Source of the DNA: JBDRNO01 sp043811005
Lineage (GTDB): Bacteria; Bacteroidota; Bacteroidia; NORP154
Length of the DNA stretch: 27,495 nt
Assembly: GCA_043811005.1 (NCBI GenBank)
Contig: JBDRNO010000029.1
Coordinates: forward strand, 1-27,495
Direction of reading: 5' to 3'
A program made the position numbers and the translations under genes. Position 1 is the stretch's first letter. Each line of letters begins with the position of its first letter. Shown here piece after piece: positions 7,660-16,261 of the stretch. The notes beneath the pieces were generated by a model. It was given only the letters and a program-made list of their open reading frames with translations, was not told where the DNA came from and did not search any database.

Positions 7660-10600
7660 GTGAAAGAATATTAAAAGCATTGATGCAGCTTTTTTCAATT
7701 ATCTCGGAAGTAGATATAGTAGGGGTATCTACTGACCGCAGAAAGGTTGTTCAATTATTCTTAGAGCAGCAACTTAACAGAGAATTAGTTCAGGAGTATT
7801 TAAAAGTTTTTGATAATTTCCTTGAGTCTCAATCGGGCAAGGGAGAAGGCACTAAAAAGAAGAAAAGAACATCTGTAAATTCAGTAAAGGTCTTAAGAAT
7901 ATGCACACAGATAAATGAGGAGCTGGCACAAAAGCAAAAATTAGTAGTATTGATAAGGTTGATTGAGTTTATCAATTCCGATGAAAATCCTTCACCCCAG
8001 GAGATTGAATTTGTTACAACTGTTGCCGAAACATTTAATATCAGCCAGGATGAATATAACAGGTGCATGTCATTTATTCGTAATGCAGCATCCGATATCC
8101 CCGAATCATCCAAAATCCTTATAATTGACAATAAACAATCCGTTAATGTTGCAGAAGTAAAACATATTTACTCCGAAAATCTGACCGGACAGTTAAGGAT
8201 ACTTAATATTCAGAGTGTTAATATGTATGCCCTTCGATATTACGGAACTGGTGAGCCATACCTTAACGGGCAAATAATACATAGTGATAGAATTTATATA
8301 TTTACTCAGGGCTCTTCGATAAGAAGTAAAAAGGTAAAACCGATTTATTACAGCGATATTGTAGCCAGATACTTAACTGAATTAGCAAAAGATAAGATAA
8401 TTTTTTCAGTAAAAGATGTTGAATATAGATTTAAAGCGGGTAATATAGGATTACATAAGGTAAACCTAACAGAAGAATCGGGTCACATGATCAGTATTAT
8501 GGGTGGAAGTGGCGCTGGAAAATCAACTTTGCTGAATGTTTTAAATGGTATTGAAAAGCCATCATCAGGCAATGTCTTTATTAATGGAACAGATATCCAT
8601 CATGAAAAAGAAAAGATTGAAGGAGTGATAGGTTTTGTGCCTCAGGATGACCTGTTGATGAATGACCTTACTGTATATCAAAACCTGTTTTATGCAGCCA
8701 AACTCTGTTTCGGTAATTTAAGCGATGATGATATTTCAAAACGGTGTTTAAACTTATTGGAAAACATCGGTTTGTATGAAACAAAGGATTTGAAAGTTGG
8801 CAGTCCGTTGGAAAAAGTGATCAGTGGCGGACAACGCAAACGGTTGAATATTGCCCTGGAGTTGATCCGGGAACCCTCCGTCCTTTTTCTTGATGAACCA
8901 ACCTCCGGTTTATCTTCAAGAGACTCCGAAAATATTATGGACTTGCTGAAGGAATTGACGCTTAAAGGAAAACTTATATTTGTTGTGATTCACCAACCCT
9001 CGTCTGATATATTCAAGATGTTTGACCAGTTGATCATTTTAGATGTAGGTGGTTATGTTATTTATGACGGCAACCCTGTTGACTCATTGATTTATTTTAA
9101 AACATTAGTAAAGCATGTTAATCCTGACGAAAGTGAATGTGTTCAATGCGGTAATGTTAATCCCGAACAGGTATTCAACATTATTGAATCGAAAGTAGTG
9201 GATGAATACGGTGCTTTAACCCGTACAAGAAAAATATCTCCAAAACTATGGAATGATTTTTTTCTCGAAAGGAGCGAGCATAAAAAGGATGAAAGCAAGA
9301 AAGTTAAATTAAAAATTCCTAAAAGCACATTTAGTATTCCCAATAAACTTAAGCAACTAAAAGTTTTTATTACAAGGGATGTTCTGTCAAAATTGGCCAA
9401 TGCACAATACATGACCATTAACTTGTTGGAAGCGCCAATTTTAGCTTTTATTTTAGCGTGGGTTGTAAGATATTATAATCCTGATGTTTCACAAGCCGTG
9501 TATTTATTCAGAGAAAATGAGAACATGCCCGTTTATATGTTTATGTCTATTGTTGTCGCATTATTTATAGGACTAACAGTTAGCGCTGAAGAGATCATCA
9601 AGGATCAAAAAATATTAAAAAGAGAGAAATTTTTACATCTCAGCAAAGGAAGTTATTTGTTTTCAAAGATTACCATTATGTTCGTATTGTCAGCAATACA
9701 ATCCATTACATTTATATTGATCGGAAACTGGATATTGGAAATTCAAGGGATGGTTTTAAGTTATTGGATCATATTGTTTTCCACAGCATGCATGGCTAAT
9801 ATGATAGGGTTGAATATATCATCTGCCTTCAATTCAGCTGTTACGATATACATCTTGATCCCATTTATCTTAATTCCCCACTTGCTGTTGAGTGGGGTGA
9901 TGGTTAAATTCGATAAGCTTAATCCAACTATTATAGTTCAAAACAGCGTTCCTTTTATTGGAGAGCTAATGGTTACAAGATGGGCGTATGAAGCTATGGC
10001 CATTAACCAGTTTAAAGAGAATAAATTTGAGAAGCATTTCTATGATTATAACAAAATAAAAAGTAATGCCGCTTTTAAGAAAGATTACTGGATTTCTCAA
10101 TTAAAATCAAAAATTGACAGATGCCTGAACAATATTAACGATCCTGACAAGAGGGAACAGGTAATAATTGATCTCAATCTGATCAGGAATGAATTATCTT
10201 TGGGTTTCCTTCCTTTTAAAAACAGTGATTTATTAATGGGTAAATCTACTATTGATAGTTTAAACATTGAGAAGTTCAACCAAAACATAGCTAGAAAAGT
10301 CAAGAATTCTTTGGAGGGATTGCATAAGTACTATCTCAGAGAATTCAATAGGGTAAATGATGCTTTGGACGGAAAGAAAAGAAAAATAATGAATTCCTCA
10401 CAAGATGGTCAGTATTCCATACCGGAATTAAAGATTAAAATCAGTAAAAGCTTGAAAAATATTGATAATCCCGAACACAGAGAAGAGGTAGAAAAAGATT
10501 TGGCACTGATCTATAATGAAATATCCTCAGGTCCTATTCCTTTTGATGATATCAATGGTTTAACTGTCAAATTATTTACAGCTGATGTAGCAAAAAAAGC

Positions 10601-11003
10601 CAAAGTTGTTTTAACTAAGTTGCAAAAGCATTATAATCAACAGTTCAAGATCTTTAAGGACACCTATGCGAATGATGCCCTGACTGACTTGGTAACAAAG
10701 AAGAATGAATTAGTCAGGATCATTGAAGTTGGAGGGGAATTAGTCCAGCAAATTGACCCGATATATCTTGATCCAACAAGATCCGGAAATATCAGGGCTC
10801 ATTTTTATGCTCCTAGAAAGAAGTTCTTCGGCAAATATTTCGATACCTATTGGGTGAATATAATAATCATTTGGCTTATGTCATTATTACTGACATTTAC
10901 ACTATATTTTAATCTTTTCAAGAAGTTTATTGATTCAACCGGAAACTTGTTTAGCAGTATTGGCAAATTACTTCCTTCCAAATTTAAATCCATCAAAAAA
11001 TAA
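7656..11003 (+). CDS. Large ABCG-like ABC transporter (TerB-like, ATPase and membrane domains fused)
   Basis: This is a 1115-residue single-chain half-transporter with its ATPase before the membrane domain, as in the ABCG/White group. In order: a helical N-terminal region (about 1-150) with a TerB-like pattern; a beta-rich segment (about 165-245) reminiscent of an FHA fold; an ATPase domain with Walker A GGSGAGKST (283-291), signature ISGGQRKR (389-396), Walker B VLFLDEPTSGL (409-419) and an H-loop in VIHQPS. About five membrane helices follow (roughly 590-750). A long soluble loop (about 770-1060) holds two copies of a ~109-residue unit, starting near residues 816 and 925. A final helix lies near 1070-1095. 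By ABCG topology the loop would face the periplasm. The TerB and FHA readings are inferences. The substrate is unknown. The four-base overlap with the preceding gene indicates an operon. Confidence 0.9.
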   Translation: MSERILKALMQLFSIISEVDIVGVSTDRRKVVQLFLEQQLNRELVQEYLKVFDNFLESQSGKGEGTKKKKRTSVNSVKVLRICTQINEELAQKQKLVVLIRLIEFINSDENPSPQEIEFVTTVAETFNISQDEYNRCMSFIRNAASDIPESSKILIIDNKQSVNVAEVKHIYSENLTGQLRILNIQSVNMYALRYYGTGEPYLNGQIIHSDRIYIFTQGSSIRSKKVKPIYYSDIVARYLTELAKDKIIFSVKDVEYRFKAGNIGLHKVNLTEESGHMISIMGGSGAGKSTLLNVLNGIEKPSSGNVFINGTDIHHEKEKIEGVIGFVPQDDLLMNDLTVYQNLFYAAKLCFGNLSDDDISKRCLNLLENIGLYETKDLKVGSPLEKVISGGQRKRLNIALELIREPSVLFLDEPTSGLSSRDSENIMDLLKELTLKGKLIFVVIHQPSSDIFKMFDQLIILDVGGYVIYDGNPVDSLIYFKTLVKHVNPDESECVQCGNVNPEQVFNIIESKVVDEYGALTRTRKISPKLWNDFFLERSEHKKDESKKVKLKIPKSTFSIPNKLKQLKVFITRDVLSKLANAQYMTINLLEAPILAFILAWVVRYYNPDVSQAVYLFRENENMPVYMFMSIVVALFIGLTVSAEEIIKDQKILKREKFLHLSKGSYLFSKITIMFVLSAIQSITFILIGNWILEIQGMVLSYWIILFSTACMANMIGLNISSAFNSAVTIYILIPFILIPHLLLSGVMVKFDKLNPTIIVQNSVPFIGELMVTRWAYEAMAINQFKENKFEKHFYDYNKIKSNAAFKKDYWISQLKSKIDRCLNNINDPDKREQVIIDLNLIRNELSLGFLPFKNSDLLMGKSTIDSLNIEKFNQNIARKVKNSLEGLHKYYLREFNRVNDALDGKKRKIMNSSQDGQYSIPELKIKISKSLKNIDNPEHREEVEKDLALIYNEISSGPIPFDDINGLTVKLFTADVAKKAKVVLTKLQKHYNQQFKIFKDTYANDALTDLVTKKNELVRIIEVGGELVQQIDPIYLDPTRSGNIRAHFYAPRKKFFGKYFDTYWVNIIIIWLMSLLLTFTLYFNLFKKFIDSTGNLFSSIGKLLPSKFKSIKK

Positions 11004-11192
11004 AGGGTTGTTGGGATTTGTTTAGATCATCCTAACTTGGACAAGCCAGAACCATAATTGATATATAATAGTTCCAGTGCATTTGTGCAAATATTGTGGT
11101 ATATGTGGCAAAGATATACGATGTAACTGAGTAAGTAGGCGGATAGAGCGATTAGAAATTAAAATGTTAACAATAAAGGTTCTTTTAGGAAT

Positions 11193-11579
11193 TTAATTTT
11201 CTTCTATAGGGATTTTTTCAAAGGGAACTGTTATTATTGCCTCATAGTCTCCGCCAGCTTCCAGCATGTCCTCATCATCTTCTTCGTAAAACCAGTGAAT
11301 CTTCATGTCTGTATCTCCTTTTTTGTATATAGTTTCCAATGCCTTAAAAACATCCAATATGCACTTTGAGGAACTGGTATTGAAGTATTCCAATTGAATT
11401 TCAACATTAGTTTTTGGTTGAGGATTACTTCCATATTCTTCAAGCCACTCAAGTAATGATTTATAAAACTCAAGAGAATTTTCAGGTATGGATCTGCCCC
11501 TGATTTCAATATGTCCTTTATCAGCATCAAAGTAAATCAACGGTGTTTTTTGGGTAGGCTCAATTTGTATTACTTTCAT
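11193..11579 (-). CDS. siaC: SiaC-family regulatory phosphoprotein (formerly DUF1987)
   Basis: The 128-residue product shows the SiaC family hallmarks: a KTP segment near the N terminus, GRSIPENSLEFYK (residues 28-40) and LEYFNTSSSKCILD (63-76). In Pseudomonas aeruginosa SiaC, Thr68 is the residue phosphorylated by SiaB and dephosphorylated by SiaA; the threonine of FNTSSSK here is also residue 68 when the ATG at 11579 is used. In that system unphosphorylated SiaC binds and activates the diguanylate cyclase SiaD. No such cyclase is present in this window, so the target here is unknown. The gene lies 57 bases downstream of siaB and is presumably co-transcribed with it. Its stop faces the ABC transporter stop across 189 bases in which I see no gene. 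Confidence 0.92.
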   Translation of the reverse strand: MKVIQIEPTQKTPLIYFDADKGHIEIRGRSIPENSLEFYKSLLEWLEEYGSNPQPKTNVEIQLEYFNTSSSKCILDVFKALETIYKKGDTDMKIHWFYEEDDEDMLEAGGDYEAIITVPFEKIPIEEN

Positions 11580-11636
11580 GACATTGATAATTTATTGTTT
11601 ATCTATTCTATAATGGTTTTTAGTGTTTCAATTACT

Positions 11637-12206
11637 TCAATTTTTTGGAGGTTCTAATAGGTGCATGATTGTAATATCCAGACTGAAAAATGAAAATTCA
11701 TCATCAATTGGCTTGAAATTATATCCTAATTTCTGTCCTGTTCTTCTTGCAATATCTATTAATCCCAATCCCCCTCCTCCTTTTTCAGAATATTCTTCAT
11801 TGTTTAATATTTCCTGATAATATGACCTTAACTCATCTTTTGATAAGGCGTTAATTTTATCCAGTTTTGCTGCTAACGGCTTAATATTGTTAGATAAAAT
11901 ATAGTTGCCCGTCATAACAGTATAGGAATCAACGTCTTTTGCAATCATGAAAATTGCAGTCTTAATCTTGGTTGGTTGATCATCAGCCGCAACCTCATCT
12001 AGATGATGGTAAAGATTTTGCAGGCATTCAACAAGCACATTATAAACTTTCTTTTTGGTCTTTGGTGCCTCCTGATAGTTTTCAAGTTTAGACTCCATAA
12101 TTTGTAAAATGGATGTTAAAAGCTCTGAAGTAATTTCTCCTTTAAATGAAAGGATAATATTACTCTTTTCCATTTTATCATAGAAATCAAATATATCTAA
12201 GTCCAT
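11637..12206 (-). CDS. siaB: SiaB-family protein kinase
   Basis: This 189-residue protein has a GHKL-type (histidine-kinase-like) ATP fold of the kind used by SiaB to phosphorylate SiaC. An N-box-like helix is seen in NVLVECLQNLYHH (residues ~54-66) and a glycine-rich loop in GGGGLGLIDIARRTG (~142-156). The N-terminal half (FDFYDKMEKSNIILSFKGEITSELL) matches the family pattern as I know it. It sits between the phosphatase gene and siaC in the usual A-B-C order. The ATG at 12206 is followed upstream by a 14-bp palindrome and, about 73 bases upstream, a TATATTTG box, so the kinase and siaC may have their own promoter within the 210-bp gap after the phosphatase. Confidence 0.9.
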   Translation of the reverse strand: MDLDIFDFYDKMEKSNIILSFKGEITSELLTSILQIMESKLENYQEAPKTKKKVYNVLVECLQNLYHHLDEVAADDQPTKIKTAIFMIAKDVDSYTVMTGNYILSNNIKPLAAKLDKINALSKDELRSYYQEILNNEEYSEKGGGGLGLIDIARRTGQKLGYNFKPIDDEFSFFSLDITIMHLLEPPKN

Positions 12207-12212
12207 TATAAT

Positions 12213-12226
12213 ACACTAATTAGTGT
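12213..12226. promoter_or_regulatory. 14-bp palindrome directly upstream of siaB
   Basis: ACACTAA (12213-12219) and TTAGTGT (12220-12226) form a perfect loopless palindrome ending six bases before the siaB start codon. It lies between the candidate promoter and the gene, so it could be an operator or a structure covering the ribosome-entry region. A chance AT-rich palindrome cannot be excluded. Confidence 0.35.
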
Positions 12227-12278
12227 TAGTTGGTGAAAAAGAAATAAAAGCTTTTACCAAAAGAATTTTTTTAGAGGA

Positions 12279-12310
12279 CAAATATATAAATTTGTTTTTA
12301 TAATATTCAA
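12279..12310 (-). promoter_or_regulatory. Candidate TTG / TAnnTTTG promoter of siaB-siaC
   Basis: Read on the minus strand, TTG (12308-12310) is followed after 21 bases by TATATTTG (12279-12286). This fits the Bacteroidota consensus TTG-N17-23-TAnnTTTG. The -7 box is 73 bases upstream of the siaB ATG. It is the only candidate in the window with both boxes. Confidence 0.45.
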
Positions 12311-12416
12311 TCAAAATCGGATTTTTTTTGCCCTCAATGCAAGAGATGAACATGTTAATATGTTTTTTATCTGTATAATGCAAAGATAAGAAGGTAAAAT
12401 TAAAAAATGGAAAAAT

Positions 12417-15400
12417 TTAGAATCTAATCCCAATAACTAATATATCATCAAGTTGGTCTTCTTTTTCTTTCCAATCGTTAAATGTTTTGTTCAAGTAATT
12501 ATGTTGTTCCTCCGATTCCATGTGATGTATATCTATCAGCGCTTGTTTAAAACGTTTTTTTAAAAATTTTTTACCCAATGGTCCTCCAAATTGGTCAATA
12601 TAACCATCTGAAAATATATAGATCATATCACCAGGTTGCAGGGTAATATCATGATTGTGAAAATTCTTTTCTTTTATAGAAAATCCGCCAACGGAATAAT
12701 TAGCAGGTTTATATTCAAAGAGTTCTTTATTCCTGACCAGGAACAGTTGTCTTAAAGCTCCTGCAAAACGCAGCGCTCCCAATCCTGCTTTGCTGGATTT
12801 AGATGAGTTCGGATGATTCCCGGACAGGTTTTTCTCATTATCTATATGTGATGCCTGTCCTATATGGGCATGAGGATTAAATGCACATATAGCTATATCC
12901 ATTGCTTCATTAAGCCCTCCTTTCCCGGCTTCTTGTTTTAATACATTTTTTACTCTTATATCCAATTCAGTGAGTACCTCGGCAGGATCAATAATTTTGT
13001 TATCATTTACGATCAAATTCAACAAATCGTTACCGATAAAAGACATAAAAGCAGCGGGCACACCATGCCCTGTACAGTCTGATGCAACAATAATTGGCAC
13101 ATTATTTACAACAGAAAACCAGTAAAAATCCCCGCTGACAATTTCACTGGGTTGATATAAGATGAATGCATCTGAAAATGCCACTTTAATTTCGTTTATG
13201 TTTGGAAGGATTGCCTCTTGAATACGTTTTGCATATTGAATGCTATATGTGATCTGCTGGTTTTTATCTTCAATCTCATTATAAGCTTTTTCTAACTTAA
13301 TGTTTTGCATTTTAAGTTCCATAGTTCGCTCAATGACAGTATTTTCCAGAACAATTTTAGCCAACCTTAATTTTTTCTCTCTCCACCTCACATAGATATA
13401 TATACAAATGAAAGCTGTAAGCAGGCATAATGAGTAAAACCACCAGGTTTGCCAGAAAGGTGGGGTGATAATAAAATTCAAAGTGGAAGGTTGTTTATTC
13501 CATAAGTCATCATTATTGCAGCTTTTAATTTGAAAGGTGAATTCATTTGGAGGTAAATTAGCATAAGTAACATAAGTTTGCTTTATTATTGGATTCCAAT
13601 CCTTGTCAAATCCCTCTAATTTATATTCATACTTGACTTTTTCAGGATTAGAAAAGCATAAACCTATAAAATCGAAAGTTAAATGGTTCTCATTATATGA
13701 CAGTACAATATCTTGAACGGTTTGTTGGGAGTTGTATTGAATTTCTTGTACAGCATTACCACTTGTACTATTTGTCCACACCGTATCTTCGAAAAAGAGC
13801 CTGAGATTGGTGATATATGTATTTGACTCTTTGGTATTAACCTTGTCTTCTGCGGGATTATATCTCACTAAGCCATTGACTGTTCCAAACCACAAGTTCC
13901 CTAGCTCATCCTTATACATAGCATTTTGATTTGTTTCAGTCCCGGCAAACCCATCGTCCCTGTTGAAGTGTTCAATTTTCCCGGTTTCAGAATCAAGTTT
14001 ATCCAAGCCAGTATTTGTACCGATCCAAACACCGTTTTTATCATCACAAATGATGAAATAGGGATTATCAGAACTTAGTCCGTCTTTTGTCGTATAGTTT
14101 TTAATGATTTTTCCACCTGCTATGCCTGTCCCGCCTACTCTGAAACCTTCGGGGAGCGCAGCCAAAGGATCATATTTATAAATACCTCCTCCAATACTTG
14201 CGATCCAAATATTATCATACTTGTCCTCATAAATGGAAGCCGGCCTTTTATTTGTTAAGCCTTTATTTTCATTAACCGAAACAAATCTTTCGCCATCGTA
14301 TACGGAAATACCTGCATCGTTAGAGCCAAACCACAGGTTTCCTTTACTGTCTTTAAATACAGTCCAGAAAGTATTGCTGCAAAGTCCATCTTCGGTTGTG
14401 ATAGTGGTTAATTTTCCTCTATCCGGGTTCTTTTTGTCAGGAGTAAATTTTGAACAGCCCGAACCGAGACTGCATAACCAAATATTCCCACCCACATCCT
14501 CACTGATCGTTATGATATAGCCATAAACCAAACCATTTTTAAAAGTATAATTAATGATCTTATTGTCTTTTGTATTTAACCTGCTCACCCCGCTGTAAGT
14601 TCCGAACCAGATGTAACCTCTTGAATCCTGGTAGATTGACAAAACATCATTATGAACCAGCCATTTTTCTTCATTACCTCCAGTATAGGAGGTTTTGTTT
14701 TTCATTTGAGGGGCGGAAATATTAATAATTTTTTTAATGGCTGTCATTTGCTTGTCGTAAAAGATTATTTTAGAGATGCCATTCTCTGTTCCCACCCACA
14801 GATTTTGGGCATCATCCACTAAAACAGCTTGAACCTGATTGTTTATCAAACCAATACTAATATCAAATGTTTCAAACCTGTTTCCCAAATATTGGCATAA
14901 TCCACCCCCGGCAGTGCCCATCCAGATATTACCTTCACTATCTTCAATTATGGAGGAAACGTCATCATTACTTAAGCCTTCTATTTTTGAGAACCACTTA
15001 AAAGCATGATCTTTACCCGGTACAAATTTTCCAGCCCCTGATTCAGTACCCACCCAAACATCTCCATTTGTAGTAATACACATAGTTCTGAAGTTATTGT
15101 CGGGCAGATTTTCCGTGCTATATGAAGTAAAATCCATCCCGTAAAGATCCTGTCCTTTTGCTGACACTAATCCAGAAGAAGTAGCTATCCATAGTATGCC
15201 TTTTTTATCTTTTTTTATTGAATAGACATTATTGGACAATAATCCATCATCAACAGTAAAATACTTATATTCCCGGCTCGGGTTTTTAGGATCTACCACT
15301 GTAATTCCCTCATTGGTTCCTATCCATACAAAACCGTTATCATCTTCACAAATGGTATATACTCGATTTGAACCTAATCTCTTTAGATGTTTTACGGTGT

Positions 15401-15929
15401 ATAAGGAAAGACTGTCATCCTCTTCCGGTTGGACATCTGCCTGTTTTATGCTATCCAGGTAGAAAAGAGTATCGTTGTTGTAAGCAAATTTTACAATAAA
15501 AATACCTCCGCCTGATGTTGCGATCCAGATGTTTTTATTACAATCCTCGTAGAAATCTGATATTTGATTTGAGTTCTTGAATTTAACTTTATCTCCAAGA
15601 ATAGAAAATTTATTTCCATTCCACCTGGTTACTTCACCATAACGGTGCCCGAACCAGAAATGATCGCGGCTGTCCTGAAAAATTGCGGTAACATGATTAT
15701 CTGCAATTCCATCCTGTTGGTTGTAATTTGTAAAGACTTTTCCGTTAAAATTTGCCACCCCTGCTTGTGTTCCAAACCAGATATATCCATTTTTATCCTG
15801 AAATAACGAGAGGACAGTTGATTGCGGTAGCCCGTTTTCAACAGTATAATATCTGAAATTTGCCCTTTGACCGAAGCAAAAGGATATACCTGTTAAAATA
15901 AATAATATGTAGAAAAAAAAGATTTTCAT
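12417..15929 (-). CDS. Membrane PP2C/SpoIIE-type phosphatase with double Reg_prop propeller and Y_Y_Y sensor (SiaA-like)
   Basis: The start is the ATG at 15929, giving 1170 residues with a normal signal sequence (MKIFFFYILFIL…CFGQ). An in-frame GTG at 16067 would bury it. I count about 14 propeller repeats of the form GxIWxGTxxG, enough for two seven-bladed propellers, then a Y_Y_Y domain (YEYKLEGFDKDW), a membrane helix (about 825-850), a coiled coil and a C-terminal SpoIIE/PP2C domain with SDCTGHGVPAAF (about 945) and FSDGYIDQFGG. The sensor part is the kind found in Bacteroidota hybrid histidine kinases, here joined to a serine/threonine phosphatase instead. In the Sia scheme it would dephosphorylate SiaC upon a periplasmic cue. 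Two stretches look inserted: about 588-606 in the propeller (ALPEGFRVGGTGIAGG) and about 30 residues inside the phosphatase domain after DIAICAFNPHA. Confidence 0.92.
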   Translation of the reverse strand: MKIFFFYILFILTGISFCFGQRANFRYYTVENGLPQSTVLSLFQDKNGYIWFGTQAGVANFNGKVFTNYNQQDGIADNHVTAIFQDSRDHFWFGHRYGEVTRWNGNKFSILGDKVKFKNSNQISDFYEDCNKNIWIATSGGGIFIVKFAYNNDTLFYLDSIKQADVQPEEDDSLSLYTVKHLKRLGSNRVYTICEDDNGFVWIGTNEGITVVDPKNPSREYKYFTVDDGLLSNNVYSIKKDKKGILWIATSSGLVSAKGQDLYGMDFTSYSTENLPDNNFRTMCITTNGDVWVGTESGAGKFVPGKDHAFKWFSKIEGLSNDDVSSIIEDSEGNIWMGTAGGGLCQYLGNRFETFDISIGLINNQVQAVLVDDAQNLWVGTENGISKIIFYDKQMTAIKKIINISAPQMKNKTSYTGGNEEKWLVHNDVLSIYQDSRGYIWFGTYSGVSRLNTKDNKIINYTFKNGLVYGYIITISEDVGGNIWLCSLGSGCSKFTPDKKNPDRGKLTTITTEDGLCSNTFWTVFKDSKGNLWFGSNDAGISVYDGERFVSVNENKGLTNKRPASIYEDKYDNIWIASIGGGIYKYDPLAALPEGFRVGGTGIAGGKIIKNYTTKDGLSSDNPYFIICDDKNGVWIGTNTGLDKLDSETGKIEHFNRDDGFAGTETNQNAMYKDELGNLWFGTVNGLVRYNPAEDKVNTKESNTYITNLRLFFEDTVWTNSTSGNAVQEIQYNSQQTVQDIVLSYNENHLTFDFIGLCFSNPEKVKYEYKLEGFDKDWNPIIKQTYVTYANLPPNEFTFQIKSCNNDDLWNKQPSTLNFIITPPFWQTWWFYSLCLLTAFICIYIYVRWREKKLRLAKIVLENTVIERTMELKMQNIKLEKAYNEIEDKNQQITYSIQYAKRIQEAILPNINEIKVAFSDAFILYQPSEIVSGDFYWFSVVNNVPIIVASDCTGHGVPAAFMSFIGNDLLNLIVNDNKIIDPAEVLTELDIRVKNVLKQEAGKGGLNEAMDIAICAFNPHAHIGQASHIDNEKNLSGNHPNSSKSSKAGLGALRFAGALRQLFLVRNKELFEYKPANYSVGGFSIKEKNFHNHDITLQPGDMIYIFSDGYIDQFGGPLGKKFLKKRFKQALIDIHHMESEEQHNYLNKTFNDWKEKEDQLDDILVIGIRF
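12822..12860. repeat. Inverted repeat inside the phosphatase domain insertion
   Basis: GGACAGG (12822-12828) and CCTGTCC (12854-12860) are perfect complements 25 bases apart. They fall in the polar stretch rich in Ser, Asn and Lys that separates DIAICAF from the conserved FAGALRQLFLVRN of the SpoIIE domain. Confidence 0.45.
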
Positions 15930-15948
15930 ATTTAAAAATAAACTTTGT

Positions 15949-15973
15949 CCGCAAGCTGGCGGAAGCTTTGCGG
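15949..15973. repeat. Bulged GC-rich hairpin in the phosphatase leader
   Basis: CCGCAAGCT (15949-15957) pairs with AGC-T-TTGCGG (15964-15973), nine base pairs with a one-base bulge and the loop GGCGGA. It lies 20 bases upstream of the chosen start codon. It is GC-rich in an AT-rich gap and similar in composition to the palindromes near 17200 and 20670. Confidence 0.55.
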
Positions 15974-16064
15974 GAGATATAATTAGCTTGAATATGTTAA
16001 ACCTTTTTGGTTCTGGCTCGTCCAGCTTTTGGGAATTTTGTTCTTTTGCCACAAAGATCTGACA

Positions 16065-16072
16065 CAAAGTTA
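16065..16072 (-). promoter_or_regulatory. Candidate -7 box for the propeller phosphatase gene
   Basis: The minus strand reads TAACTTTG, matching TAnnTTTG, about 136 bases upstream of the ATG at 15929. No -33 TTG at the right distance. If used, the message would carry the hairpin leader at 15949-15973. Confidence 0.3.
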
Positions 16073-16261
16073 CACTAAGTAATAATAACCTTTTAACATC
16101 GGGAACATTAGTGAGATAAAATATTTATAAATTTACGAAAAAAAACATAACTTCGTAAATAAAGAACATTTAAAACATTGAAATGGAGCGAAGCGGAATT
16201 CACGAACACCAATAAAAATAAACAATAAAGTGAGTAAATTCCCATACAATAATATATAAGG

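Larger units (their letters stand above)
15930..16261. other. Intergenic region between phosphatase and methyltransferase genes
   Basis: This 332-bp divergent gap contains the leader of the phosphatase gene with a bulged hairpin (15949-15973), a TAACTTTG box (16065-16072, minus strand) and AT-rich DNA before the methyltransferase start. I see no gene or RNA in it. The reading frame that enters it from the phosphatase gene (coding PAKLPPACG) derives from the hairpin. Confidence 0.6.

Noticed and set aside
15930..16067. Upstream GTG start for the phosphatase gene
   Set aside because: It would place 46 polar residues, partly from a hairpin repeat, before a good signal sequence.
11193..16067. 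A SiaD-type diguanylate cyclase in the Sia region
   Set aside because: No GGDEF-like motif was seen in any protein of the window.
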